From the NCBI GenBank assembly GCA_025997795.1, contig BNVB01000006.1:1-55253 (forward strand): 55,253 nucleotides of DNA, read 5' to 3'. Origin of the DNA: Spirochaetia bacterium (GTDB lineage Bacteria; Spirochaetota; Spirochaetia; Treponematales; Breznakiellaceae). The notes beneath the pieces were generated by a model. That model was not told the origin of the DNA, made no database searches, and saw nothing but the letters and a program-made list of their open reading frames with translations. Positions 14,970 to 23,416 of this stretch are shown here, piece after piece. The position numbers and the translations under genes are program-made. Every line of letters begins with the position of its first letter. The first letter of the stretch is position 1.

Positions 14970-15042
14970 CGCAGGATAGAGCAGTTGGCAGCTCGTCGGG
15001 CTCATAACCCGGAGGTCGTAGGTTCGAGTCCTACTCCTGCTA
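14970..15042 (+). tRNA. Initiator tRNA-Met (CAT)
   Basis: Anticodon loop CTCATAA gives CAT. Initiator marks: the first acceptor pair is a mismatch (C1 with T72), and the anticodon stem ends in GGG/CCC next to the loop. D arm GAGC/GCTC and T arm GTAGG/CCTAC are complete. CCA is not encoded. Confidence 0.93.
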
Positions 15043-15050
15043 AAGCAAGT

Positions 15051-15095
15051 AATTGAGCTGGTTCCAAAATCTGACATTTTGGAACTGCTTCAATT
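15051..15095. terminator. Bidirectional hairpin between tRNA-Met and the hybrid kinase
   Basis: GTTCCAAAAT-ctgac-ATTTTGGAAC is a perfect 10-bp stem, extended outside by AATTGA/TCAATT. It lies between convergent transcripts and probably ends both. Confidence 0.7.
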
Positions 15096-15097
15096 CT

Positions 15098-18000
15098 TTA
15101 TGACAAGGAAAAATTCCGGATGTGTCCGGCTATTTTTGAATCTTCCTGTTTAATATGTTCCACCAGCCAGCGGACTATGATGGAATTGACTTTTTCCAGC
15201 AATGCATCTGAAGAGCCCTGTTGTTTGTATTCGTTAATTAAACCGGCAACGGTATCCTTAAAATCTTCGTGTTGCTTTTTATGTTCGTTATAAGCGGGGT
15301 AGTTGTATTGCAGCTGCAGCGCTTCTTCATCGGCAAAATGGCGAACGGTATAAGAAGCAAGAAAATCCAGGGTACCGCCTATCATTGTTTTTCCCCGGCC
15401 ATCCATGCAGGCAGCGGCGAGGCTGCTGGTAAGCCGGAAAATTTGTTTGTGCTGGGAATCGATCTGGGAGTTGCCGGTAACCAGATCGGGACTCCAGGCA
15501 AGGCCGTATTTCCATTGTTCAGATTCCGTTCCTGATTCTCCATACTTCATCATCCTTGAAAGATCGACTTCCTGGCCGGGGAGGTAACGCCGAATTTTAT
15601 CGAGTACTTCGCTAAAGTCCAGGGGTTTACCCACATGGTCGTTCATACCAGCGGCGAGGGATTGTTCTATATCTTCACGGAATACATTGGCTGTCATGGC
15701 AACAATGGGGATACTGCGGGATCCCCGGCTATCCTCTAAAGAGGAATCCCGGTTTCCACTAAAGTTGGAACCCTGGCAAGATTCCGAAGCTTCAAAAGCA
15801 CGGATACGGCGGGTGGCTTCGTAACCGTCCATTTCCGGCATCTGGACATCCATAAAAATCATTTCGTATTTTTCGGGATTTTCTTCCACCATGCGGACGG
15901 CCTCTACGCCGTTTTCTGCGCAATCAATGGAAAGGCCCGTTGGTTCCAGCAGGGCCAGTACAATCTCCCGGTTTATTTCTACATCTTCTACCAAAAGGAT
16001 GCGGCGGCCGGTAAAGAATTCCTGGGTTTCGGCGGGTATATCCTGCATTTTCGGCACACCTAGACAGGTGTTGATCCAGTCTGCAATGTCCGAGGGAAAA
16101 ATTGGCTTGGAAAGGAATTTGTCTACTCCCGCTTCTTTTGCCGCATCCTCAATTTCGTTCACCGCCGCAGCAGAAATCATGGTGATTACCGAATGTGCGC
16201 CCCTGGCTTTAATTCTGCTGGAAAGTTCCAGGCCGTTCATGCCGGGCATTTTCCAGTCAATAAAGTAAATGTCGTAATCGCTTTTTTCAATAAGTTCCAG
16301 AGCTTCTTCGGCATTGTAGGCAATATCGCACTTAATTCCCAAATGTTCAGCAATGCCGGAAAAGTAACGGCAAATTTCCACATCATCGTCCACCGCCAGA
16401 ACCCGTATATTGCTCCAGTTAACTTCGGGGTTAAGCAGCTGTTTGTGAAAGTTCTTGTCCTTTTTAAGGCGGACGGTAAAAATAAAAGAAGCGCCTTTGC
16501 CAAGTTTCGATTCAATCAAAATTTTGCCGCCCATGAGTTCTACAATCTGTTTGGAAATGGCAAGCCCAAGGCCGGTGCCGCCGTATTTCCGTGTGGTGCT
16601 GCTTTCGGCCTGTACAAAAGAATTAAAAAGCCGGCTCTGCTGTTCTTCGGTTATGCCGATGCCGGAATCGATCACTTCTACACGGATAATACAATCGTCT
16701 TCGCCCTCATCCTGGTATTGGGCATTAAGCCGGATGGTTCCTTCTTCGGGGGTAAACTTTACCGCATTGGAAAGCAGGTTGGTAATAACCTGGGAAAGCC
16801 GCTGATCATCGCCTATAAGGCTGCCGGGGATTTGTTTATCAATAGTTACATAAAAGACCTGTTTCCGTTCCTCTACCCGGAAATTGATAACATTTACCAC
16901 CTTGTGGAGCATTTTTTCAAAATTAAAACTGGAAAGCGAAAGTTCAAGTTTGTTTGCTTCTATTTTAGACATATCAAGGATATCGTTAATTACCCCCAAA
17001 AGGTGCGTGGAAGCATCTTCAACTTTTTCAAAGGCATAATTTTTCTTTTCCAAATCCTTGGCGTTTTTGCCTATGGCGGTCATGCCGATAATAGCGTTCA
17101 TGGGAGTTCGCATTTCGTGGCTCATGTTGGAAAGGAAGTTCCCTTTGGCCAGACTTGCCTGCAGAGCCTGTTCCAGTGCAGCGGCCCGTTCCTTTTCCAT
17201 AAGATCCCGTGTCACCGCTCCGGCAACGGCGCTGCTTACCGTACCCACAAGCTGGGCATCACTTTCGTTCCAGATCCGCCGGCGTTCACATTCTTCTACG
17301 CTGATAAGCCCCCAGTACGATCCGTTCACATAAAGGGGCGCCCAAATAAAAGAAAGCAGGTGTACCTTTTCGTAAAAGATCCGGTACTTGCCGTCCTCGT
17401 CGGTTTGGGTATTACTGCAAAAAACGGTAGGCACATAACCCTTGTCGGGCATTTGTTTGGGAAAGACAGAATTGATCGTATCGTTAAAACCCTTCTGGGA
17501 AGGATCGGGCCGCCAGGATTCGCTGGCAAACCAGGTGTAGACCGGATAACTTTCTTCGTTCTCTTTGTCTGCCACGGCAATAAGCAGCCGCGTTACACCC
17601 ATGAATTCTCCCATACGTCTAAGAGCTTCGTTGATAAGCAAAGTCATGGATTCGCTGGAAATAAAACTCCGGGAAATATCGGCCATCAGTTCCTGTTGTT
17701 TAAGCCGGGCGCCAAGTATAATTTCGTTGTTTTTCCGCACCGCAGCGTTGGCAAATAATAAACAGCCGGAACTGAGCAATGCTGTGGTTTCATTGGAATA
17801 GGTTTTTTCGCGGCTTAGGTTATCAAAACTTACAAATCCCCAAAATTTCTTTTGCAGAAAAATGGGAATAACCAGAATGGATTTAATGCCAAAGGGACTA
17901 AGAATCTGTTGTTCTGTTTCCGAAAGATTTTTTACCGGGCCGTTTACGATTTCTCCCCGGGAAAATTTTTCTTCCCAGGGCGGAATGGTATTGATATAGG

Positions 18001-18838
18001 CAAAACCGGTGGCATCTTTTAGGGAATTCCCCTTATCCACCGCAATCCACTCATATTCCTGAACATAGTGAAGTGTGCCGTTTATTTCCTGGTTCCGCCA
18101 GATATACATACGGTCCGCACTGATGCACCGGACCATTACTTCCATGGCTTCTTCAAAATTTTCTTCCGGCGATTCGGTTTCGGCATAGAGCAGCAGTTCC
18201 GCCACCCGGTTAACCATCCGCAAAAGCCTGCCCCGGTACATTAAATCGTCCCTGGCGCTGTTGACCCGTTCATTTTCGGTAAAATAAAGCTGCTTTTGAA
18301 AAGCAACGATGATTCCGATACAGAGCCCCACGGTTACAAAGCTAAGAATGGCATCCTGATAGCGGTTTTCTACTTTGGCCACAAAAGGGGCAAAAAAGGG
18401 CAGGGTTCCCAGATAGTAACAGGAAATGGCCATAGCTATATGGAGACTTACCAGAATGTTCCGGATTTTGCCGGAACTGAGTAAAAAGAGAATGACAATA
18501 CTTAAAACAAAATACGCAGGCATGGCGCTGTCCAGTCCGCCCAGAGCAAAATAGGCAACGGGAAAAAGGACAAAACAAAGCAGGCCAATGAGGACCCTCC
18601 GGCAGGACCGGTACCAGCCAAAGTAGTTGGCCAGAAAGGTCATAATAATGATAGAAATGCTGATGGTCAGGATAACCAGGATCACGTACAGGTTGGCTCC
18701 GATAAGAGTATAGACAACCATCAAGAGGGTACTGGCAAAAAACCCCACCAGGTAGGCTATATTACTCATCCGGGTTTCCAGGGGGAGTTCTTCGGTATAA
18801 ATGAACCTGTCCAGGATCTTTTGCAAAATGACAAACAT
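15098..18838 (-). CDS. Membrane hybrid histidine kinase with two receivers and a C-terminal hemerythrin domain
   Basis: A 1246-residue sensor. About six membrane segments lie in residues 20-200, followed by two GAF-like domains (about 225-560). The kinase core has the H-box FLSNMSHEMRTPMNA (His near 574) and ATPase motifs (NLLSNAVKFT, DSGIGI, GGTGLGLAIS). Receiver 1 has Asp in FIDWKMPG (about 862), receiver 2 Asp in IFMDVQMPEMDG (about 996). The tail from about 1106 is a bacteriohemerythrin: DSQHKQIF, RHFADEEALQ, EHKKQHEDF and HIKQED supply the usual di-iron ligands, so it may sense oxygen or nitric oxide. Receiver 2 carries an in-frame insertion of about 20 residues encoded by palindromic repeats (15720-15780). 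The core is closely similar to the kinase at 50250. Confidence 0.93.
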   Translation of the reverse strand: MFVILQKILDRFIYTEELPLETRMSNIAYLVGFFASTLLMVVYTLIGANLYVILVILTISISIIIMTFLANYFGWYRSCRRVLIGLLCFVLFPVAYFALGGLDSAMPAYFVLSIVILFLLSSGKIRNILVSLHIAMAISCYYLGTLPFFAPFVAKVENRYQDAILSFVTVGLCIGIIVAFQKQLYFTENERVNSARDDLMYRGRLLRMVNRVAELLLYAETESPEENFEEAMEVMVRCISADRMYIWRNQEINGTLHYVQEYEWIAVDKGNSLKDATGFAYINTIPPWEEKFSRGEIVNGPVKNLSETEQQILSPFGIKSILVIPIFLQKKFWGFVSFDNLSREKTYSNETTALLSSGCLLFANAAVRKNNEIILGARLKQQELMADISRSFISSESMTLLINEALRRMGEFMGVTRLLIAVADKENEESYPVYTWFASESWRPDPSQKGFNDTINSVFPKQMPDKGYVPTVFCSNTQTDEDGKYRIFYEKVHLLSFIWAPLYVNGSYWGLISVEECERRRIWNESDAQLVGTVSSAVAGAVTRDLMEKERAAALEQALQASLAKGNFLSNMSHEMRTPMNAIIGMTAIGKNAKDLEKKNYAFEKVEDASTHLLGVINDILDMSKIEANKLELSLSSFNFEKMLHKVVNVINFRVEERKQVFYVTIDKQIPGSLIGDDQRLSQVITNLLSNAVKFTPEEGTIRLNAQYQDEGEDDCIIRVEVIDSGIGITEEQQSRLFNSFVQAESSTTRKYGGTGLGLAISKQIVELMGGKILIESKLGKGASFIFTVRLKKDKNFHKQLLNPEVNWSNIRVLAVDDDVEICRYFSGIAEHLGIKCDIAYNAEEALELIEKSDYDIYFIDWKMPGMNGLELSSRIKARGAHSVITMISAAAVNEIEDAAKEAGVDKFLSKPIFPSDIADWINTCLGVPKMQDIPAETQEFFTGRRILLVEDVEINREIVLALLEPTGLSIDCAENGVEAVRMVEENPEKYEMIFMDVQMPEMDGYEATRRIRAFEASESCQGSNFSGNRDSSLEDSRGSRSIPIVAMTANVFREDIEQSLAAGMNDHVGKPLDFSEVLDKIRRYLPGQEVDLSRMMKYGESGTESEQWKYGLAWSPDLVTGNSQIDSQHKQIFRLTSSLAAACMDGRGKTMIGGTLDFLASYTVRHFADEEALQLQYNYPAYNEHKKQHEDFKDTVAGLINEYKQQGSSDALLEKVNSIIVRWLVEHIKQEDSKIAGHIRNFSLS
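15723..15776. repeat. Two palindromic REP-like repeats inside the hybrid kinase
   Basis: TCCTCTAAAGAGGA (15732-15745) and TTTCCACTAAAGTTGGAA (15753-15770) stand side by side, each flanked by CCCGG-type ends. They fill a loop of receiver 2 that its paralogue lacks. Further copies of the first type are in uvrC, and of the second type at 33235 and in the EamA gene. Confidence 0.75.
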
Positions 18839-18877
18839 TTACTCAAAATGTACACGTCTGCGGAATATACGTCAACC

Positions 18878-18907
18878 GTCCAGCTGTTTTATGTCCAGCT
18901 GTTTTAC
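18878..18907. repeat. 15-bp tandem repeat upstream of two divergent genes
   Basis: GTCCAGCTGTTTTAT is followed directly by GTCCAGCTGTTTTAC, one mismatch. It lies in the spacer between the hybrid kinase and the small plus-strand gene. Confidence 0.85.
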
Positions 18908-18920
18908 CGCTTACCGCAGC

Positions 18921-18949
18921 TTGTTAATCCCGGTCAGCTATGGTATACT
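18921..18949 (+). promoter_or_regulatory. Promoter of the 94-residue gene
   Basis: TTGTTA (18921-18926), 17-bp spacer, TATACT (18944-18949), then an AAAGGGG ribosome site. Confidence 0.6.
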
Positions 18950-18975
18950 AAGTTGATAAAAAAAGGGGTATTTTT

Positions 18976-19260
18976 ATGACCATTGAAGAGGTATATACCA
19001 AGCTTGACACACTGCTTAAGGGTCTTCCGGCATCGGGTTTTGATGTGGTAGCCGATGGTGTTGCTGACGATTTTAGCTCCTGCTCCAGTGAGGCCGAAAG
19101 TCTGGGTATGAAGTGCGGCAAACAGCTTATTATCAACATGGTAGATGCCTTGAAAGACCGTAAAAATGGCGGAAAGAGCGATGAAAGCGTCCTGGTACGG
19201 CTTACGGCGCTGGATTTTTATGTCAAAAAACTCCAAAGCGGCGCCACCGAAGACCTCTAG
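18976..19260 (+). CDS. Small cytoplasmic protein of unknown function
   Basis: 94 residues, soluble, acidic, mostly helical by composition, with two Cys in FSSCSSEAESLGMKCGKQ. It has its own promoter and an AAAGGGG ribosome site 9 nt before ATG 18976, so it is very likely a real gene. It is divergent from the hybrid kinase and convergent with the envelope operon. I do not recognise a family. Confidence 0.8.
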   Translation: MTIEEVYTKLDTLLKGLPASGFDVVADGVADDFSSCSSEAESLGMKCGKQLIINMVDALKDRKNGGKSDESVLVRLTALDFYVKKLQSGATEDL

Positions 19261-19272
19261 ACGGAATCGTAA

Positions 19273-20442
19273 TTAACGTTTCCAGCCCGCACCAATCCAG
19301 GGACGCAGATAACCCGGCGATGAACTATCCTTTGAAAACCAGTGTACAAAGTCAATTCCTCCTTCCGCATAATAGGGTTTTTTGAACACCCACAGGAACG
19401 ATATTCCAGCCTGCATCTGGGGCAAAAGGATCATTACCGGTTTAGATTTTCCGGCGGCATACCTAAAGTGATAATTAAGGGTCACGTTCGCTCCGCCCCC
19501 GGCTCTAAGAACAACGGCCATTACCTCGTTGGGAAACCACTTCTGAAATATCAGGTTTGCTTCTACTCCCGCAGTGTGGAGAGAAACATCATAATAAGAG
19601 CCATGGGCAGAAAGATAATGCCAGCTGCCAACCAGTTCTGCCCCCAGGGACCCAAAACTTTTTTTAATGGGTACAAGTCCAAAGCGCAGCTCCGCTCCCA
19701 GGGGAAAGAAGGCCCGGTCAAAAAGATCGTTTAATTCCCCATAAAGAGGAAAGAGGGGAGCATAAGCTGCTCCAAGGTACATACCCAGATGTTTGTAAGC
19801 AATGGCAAAGGTTCCCAGGCTTGCCTCCAGGCCGCCGGGATTCCTGACATACACTTCATATTTCCCCGTGATTAACTGATTTTCGTTAAACACCAGCTGC
19901 ACCCCGGAAGGGGAAGAATCAATAATTTCCACCGGGACAATGGTCCGGCCGGAATCTTGGCGCCGCAGGTATATCTCCGCTTCGGGGGCAATATCCCGGC
20001 CGTTAATATAAAGTATCCGGGTGTGCGTTTCGGGAACTTCGTCCAGGTAAAAAGCTTCCGGCGAAAAATTTTCCAGTTCAGGTTTCAGCGCCAGAAGTAC
20101 CTCAAAGTAGATCCAATCCGATTGGTTTTCCGGCGCATCAAGAAGATCATACACAGCCAGCGCATAACGGTACTGTCCCGGCCGGAGGGATACTTCGATA
20201 AAAGTATCTTTGGTAAATTCCCGTACTAGCTCTTTGTATCCTTCTTCTGTTTCCTGTTCAATAAATACTTCATAACGAAGGGCATAGTTACTGGCAGGCC
20301 AGACTAGACGTTGGATAAAACGGGCCTCAGCTCCGCTCTGATCCAGGTAGTAACCGCTTTCCGGAGTTATTGAGACTTCCTGGGCATAGAGAAAACACAG
20401 AGAGAACAACAGCGCCATAAGAGGAAAGCGCTTATCTGCCAT
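19273..20442 (-). CDS. Envelope protein with signal peptide, probable C-terminal barrel
   Basis: The start is taken as MADKRFPLMALLFSLCFLYAQ at 20442, which begins a signal peptide; the longer frame upstream (to 20610) is only the overlapping end of the FecR gene. The first half (VSITPESGYYLDQ, YEVFIEQETEEGYKELVREF, ILYINGRDI) resembles extracellular immunoglobulin-like segments, and the second half (LGMYLGAAYAPLFPLYGEL to WIGAGWKR) alternates aromatics and glycines like an outer-membrane barrel. The gene overlaps the FecR stop by 11 bp and is last in the operon. No family name is offered. Confidence 0.75.
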   Translation of the reverse strand: MADKRFPLMALLFSLCFLYAQEVSITPESGYYLDQSGAEARFIQRLVWPASNYALRYEVFIEQETEEGYKELVREFTKDTFIEVSLRPGQYRYALAVYDLLDAPENQSDWIYFEVLLALKPELENFSPEAFYLDEVPETHTRILYINGRDIAPEAEIYLRRQDSGRTIVPVEIIDSSPSGVQLVFNENQLITGKYEVYVRNPGGLEASLGTFAIAYKHLGMYLGAAYAPLFPLYGELNDLFDRAFFPLGAELRFGLVPIKKSFGSLGAELVGSWHYLSAHGSYYDVSLHTAGVEANLIFQKWFPNEVMAVVLRAGGGANVTLNYHFRYAAGKSKPVMILLPQMQAGISFLWVFKKPYYAEGGIDFVHWFSKDSSSPGYLRPWIGAGWKR

Positions 20443-23407
20443 AGAGAACTCCCGTATTGCCCGGTTGTACCCGGTCCGGAAGCGGTACCTCCAGGCTAAA
20501 ACGGTTCTCCGCCGTTGTATGCTGTTGTTCAAAGGAGCCGTCTGCTTTTTGATACACCGGGTCCACTTTCCAGATAAAATTGCCCCGGTTAAGAAGCCGC
20601 AGATCGTCAAGTGTCCAGGATGGTCCTTTTGTTTCTGCCTCTATAAGCTGCTGCCGTCCGTTTTCGTCTACACGAAACAAAGTGATAATATACCTGGCGG
20701 CTTCGGGAACCGGTTCCCAGCTAAAGACAATGCTCCGGTTTTCCTGCAGTTCCGCCGGACCTATAACCTTGCCGTCTGTGGGCTGTTGTTCCACCGGCCG
20801 GGTTATGGGTGCTGGCCGTTCCACCGGCGGTACCGTTTGCGGCGGGACAACTGGCAGCCGTTCCGGCTGCTGCGTCTGTGGTGTCACTGTCTGCGGTGTG
20901 ACTGCCTGTGGTGTCACCGGCGGCAGTACCGGCGGTATCACCACCGGGGGCCGTACTGCTTGTTGTTCCACAGGAACAACAAGCGGATTTTCTGCGGTCT
21001 GCGGTATGTCGGGGGAAACACCGGCCAACACCTGAAAATACCGGGGTGCGGCGCTAAGATCAAAACCATCCTGTGTTTCCGCCGCTACGGTCCAGTAGTA
21101 GGTTCCTTCGGGAAGCCGGGTTAGTGTAATGGTTCTGCCGGGGTTGGGGATTTCCATCACCGTCCTTCCGCCAAGGGGATTAGGATTGCGGGAAAGGATA
21201 AACCGGGATCGCCCCAGCGTTTCCTGGGTACTCCAGCGCACTATTGCAGGCTGTTCCGTAATGGCGGCTCCTGTTTCGGGCCAGTCCAGGGTAAGGGCCT
21301 GGAGTTTCCGCAGGATAAACGATTCCTGCCCCACAAGACCGCTGCGCCGGGTGGAACCGGGTCCTTCGTCTGCAAAGGCCTGAATAGTCCAGTAGTAGGG
21401 ACCGTTTTCAAAACGATTCAGCCGTTCCAGCTGGAAAGTATTGGCCCGCAGGGTTTGTTCATACAACGGGTTTCTGTTGTTTCCATAGATACGCACCTGA
21501 TAGTATTCCGCACCATCTATGGAACGCCACCGGAATGACGACGATTCCTGACCGGCACGGATTACGATCCGGCTGCCGGGAAGCGGAAGTTCCGCTGCCG
21601 GAGCGGGGAAGTCCTCCGCCAGGGTAATGCGCTGGGCCGGGGTTTGGTAAACCTGGCCCGGCGCTTCCGCATAAATCCGCCAGTAGTAGGTACCTGCCGG
21701 TAAAGGTCTGCCCCGCAGGGATTCTCCTTTTACCGCTTCGTTTACGAGGAGCCGGGAAAATTCCGCATCCTCCGCAAGCTGGTACTTCGTTTCAAAGGGC
21801 AGGTTTGATTTCCAGGTAAAGTGAATATCCGATATAAGCGCTTCTGCGGCGGTATAGTTATTTGGCGGAAAAACTGTCCGCAGAATATTTTCCCGTTCCG
21901 CAACAACAAAGGAACGAACGGCGGAAACAGGCGATTCATTGCCTTCCGCATCGGTCTGGGAAACGGCCCAATAGTACCGGCCCTGTTCCAGCTTTCCCGC
22001 CGTTTCCTTGTAATAGTTGTCCCGGGTGGTGCTTTTGACAAGCGGATTTTGTAAATCTTCTCTGGCAGCGATTCGTATGGTGTAGGATTCAGCTTCGTTT
22101 CCTTTCTGCCAGGAAAAGTATAAATCCCGGTCCTGGTCCAGATAACCATCTGCACTGGGACTGATAGGAAGCGGTTCCTGGAGGGCAGCAAGATCCTGCT
22201 CTATGGTAAACGATGAAACGGCACTTGTCCCGACGGCACTTGTCCCAGGTAAAACCGGATGCACCCGCCAGTACCAGCGGCCCGCTCCCAGAGCCGATGA
22301 TTCCAGGGAGGTACCACTTACTTCTTCGGATATACGCGGATTGGTAAAATCCGGGTTATCCGCCGCCTCCAGAATATATCCGGCGGCTCCTGCTGTTTCG
22401 GTCCATTGGAAACGGACCAAACTTTTTGTCCGGAAATGGTAAACATAATCCGGAGCCGGGCCGATGGGGGCAGGAGCCGGCGCATAGGCCACGGTTATAC
22501 GGCCCTGCGCCAAAGGAGATTCCGCATTTGCGCTGGCGGCGTTTGCGCCGACGACGACGGCGGCCCGGTTTATCCGCCAGTACCAGGTTCCCGGCGGCAG
22601 TTCCGCAAGGGCGCTTGATTCCCGCGCTGCGATGCTTTGGTTTATCCGGGTAAAGTTCCGGTCCTGGGCAATTTCAATAATAAGTTCTTCATCCAAATTG
22701 ATCCGGTTCCAGGAAAACGATGCCGGAGTCGGACTTGACTGGGAATTAAAAATATGGGCATCGGGCCGGGGATTATAAACCAGCACTGCCGGTTCTGTTC
22801 GTTCTGTTCCGTTATTGTTTAGGGCAATTACCGCACCTGAGGGAATTTCCCGGCTGCCGGAAGGCCCGGAAAAAAGAGCGCTTCCCTGGGCTACCTGTAC
22901 CACAATGCCGCCGGCGCCCGCAGAGGCTCCCAGTGCTGTACTGCTGTTGGCCCGTATACGGCTGCCCTGGACATTGATAACAACATCGCCGCTGCCCCCG
23001 GCTGCAACATTTAAACTTCCGTTGGCAAGATTAATTTCTGTCTCGCCCTGGGCATTTATACGGATTTGGATAAGGGTATTTTCTTCCAGATCGATATCCC
23101 GTGTTTTGCCGGGAGTACTAACGGGAAGATGTATGACAGCCAGAGATTGTTCGGCGGTACGGATAAGATCGCCATTGTAGAGCGGCGACTTCTGCCGCAG
23201 ACGATCCCAGATTACCCGGTCTTCCATCCGCCGCTGGGCGGTATGGCGTTTAAAGGTAATCGTTCCTACCTGGACGGCGTTTTGGGATAAGAGGGTCCGG
23301 TAAAGATCAAGCCTGAACAGATTAAGACTTATGGCAGTTCCTGTTAGACAGAGAATAATTACCACATAGTCCCTGGGTCTTAATGCCAGTCTGCTGTCCT
23401 TTTTCAT
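20432..23407 (-). CDS. FecR-domain protein with fibronectin-like repeats
   Basis: 991 residues. A single membrane anchor at about 13-33 (DYVVIILCLTGTAISLNLF) is followed by a FecR-type domain (about 60-200; LYNGDLIRTAEQSLAVIHL, GSLNVAAGG). After that come at least six repeats of about 90 residues with the pattern F.W......Y......YYW, that is fibronectin-III-like modules (GTYYWRI, GRYYWAV, GPYYWTI, GTYYWTV). A Pro/Gln-rich linker is near 800-870. The product is probably periplasmic and may bind peptidoglycan or partner proteins. Its gene sits between the cyclase and a barrel protein. An exact 15-bp tandem duplication (22219-22248) adds GTSAV twice. Confidence 0.85.
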   Translation of the reverse strand: MKKDSRLALRPRDYVVIILCLTGTAISLNLFRLDLYRTLLSQNAVQVGTITFKRHTAQRRMEDRVIWDRLRQKSPLYNGDLIRTAEQSLAVIHLPVSTPGKTRDIDLEENTLIQIRINAQGETEINLANGSLNVAAGGSGDVVINVQGSRIRANSSTALGASAGAGGIVVQVAQGSALFSGPSGSREIPSGAVIALNNNGTERTEPAVLVYNPRPDAHIFNSQSSPTPASFSWNRINLDEELIIEIAQDRNFTRINQSIAARESSALAELPPGTWYWRINRAAVVVGANAASANAESPLAQGRITVAYAPAPAPIGPAPDYVYHFRTKSLVRFQWTETAGAAGYILEAADNPDFTNPRISEEVSGTSLESSALGAGRWYWRVHPVLPGTSAVGTSAVSSFTIEQDLAALQEPLPISPSADGYLDQDRDLYFSWQKGNEAESYTIRIAAREDLQNPLVKSTTRDNYYKETAGKLEQGRYYWAVSQTDAEGNESPVSAVRSFVVAERENILRTVFPPNNYTAAEALISDIHFTWKSNLPFETKYQLAEDAEFSRLLVNEAVKGESLRGRPLPAGTYYWRIYAEAPGQVYQTPAQRITLAEDFPAPAAELPLPGSRIVIRAGQESSSFRWRSIDGAEYYQVRIYGNNRNPLYEQTLRANTFQLERLNRFENGPYYWTIQAFADEGPGSTRRSGLVGQESFILRKLQALTLDWPETGAAITEQPAIVRWSTQETLGRSRFILSRNPNPLGGRTVMEIPNPGRTITLTRLPEGTYYWTVAAETQDGFDLSAAPRYFQVLAGVSPDIPQTAENPLVVPVEQQAVRPPVVIPPVLPPVTPQAVTPQTVTPQTQQPERLPVVPPQTVPPVERPAPITRPVEQQPTDGKVIGPAELQENRSIVFSWEPVPEAARYIITLFRVDENGRQQLIEAETKGPSWTLDDLRLLNRGNFIWKVDPVYQKADGSFEQQHTTAENRFSLEVPLPDRVQPGNTGVLYGR
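22219..22248. repeat. 15-bp tandem duplication inside the FecR gene
   Basis: CGGCACTTGTCCC recurs with a period of exactly 15 bp (22219 and 22234), giving GTSAVGTSAV in the protein. Confidence 0.85.
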
Positions 23408-23416
23408 TCACGCCCT

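Noticed and set aside
16193..17758. 521-codon plus-strand frame inside the hybrid kinase region
   Set aside because: It is antisense to well-conserved kinase, GAF and ATPase motifs; its peptide has no sensible composition.
20440..20610. N-terminal extension of the envelope protein gene
   Set aside because: It overlaps the conserved end of the FecR gene and would bury the signal peptide.
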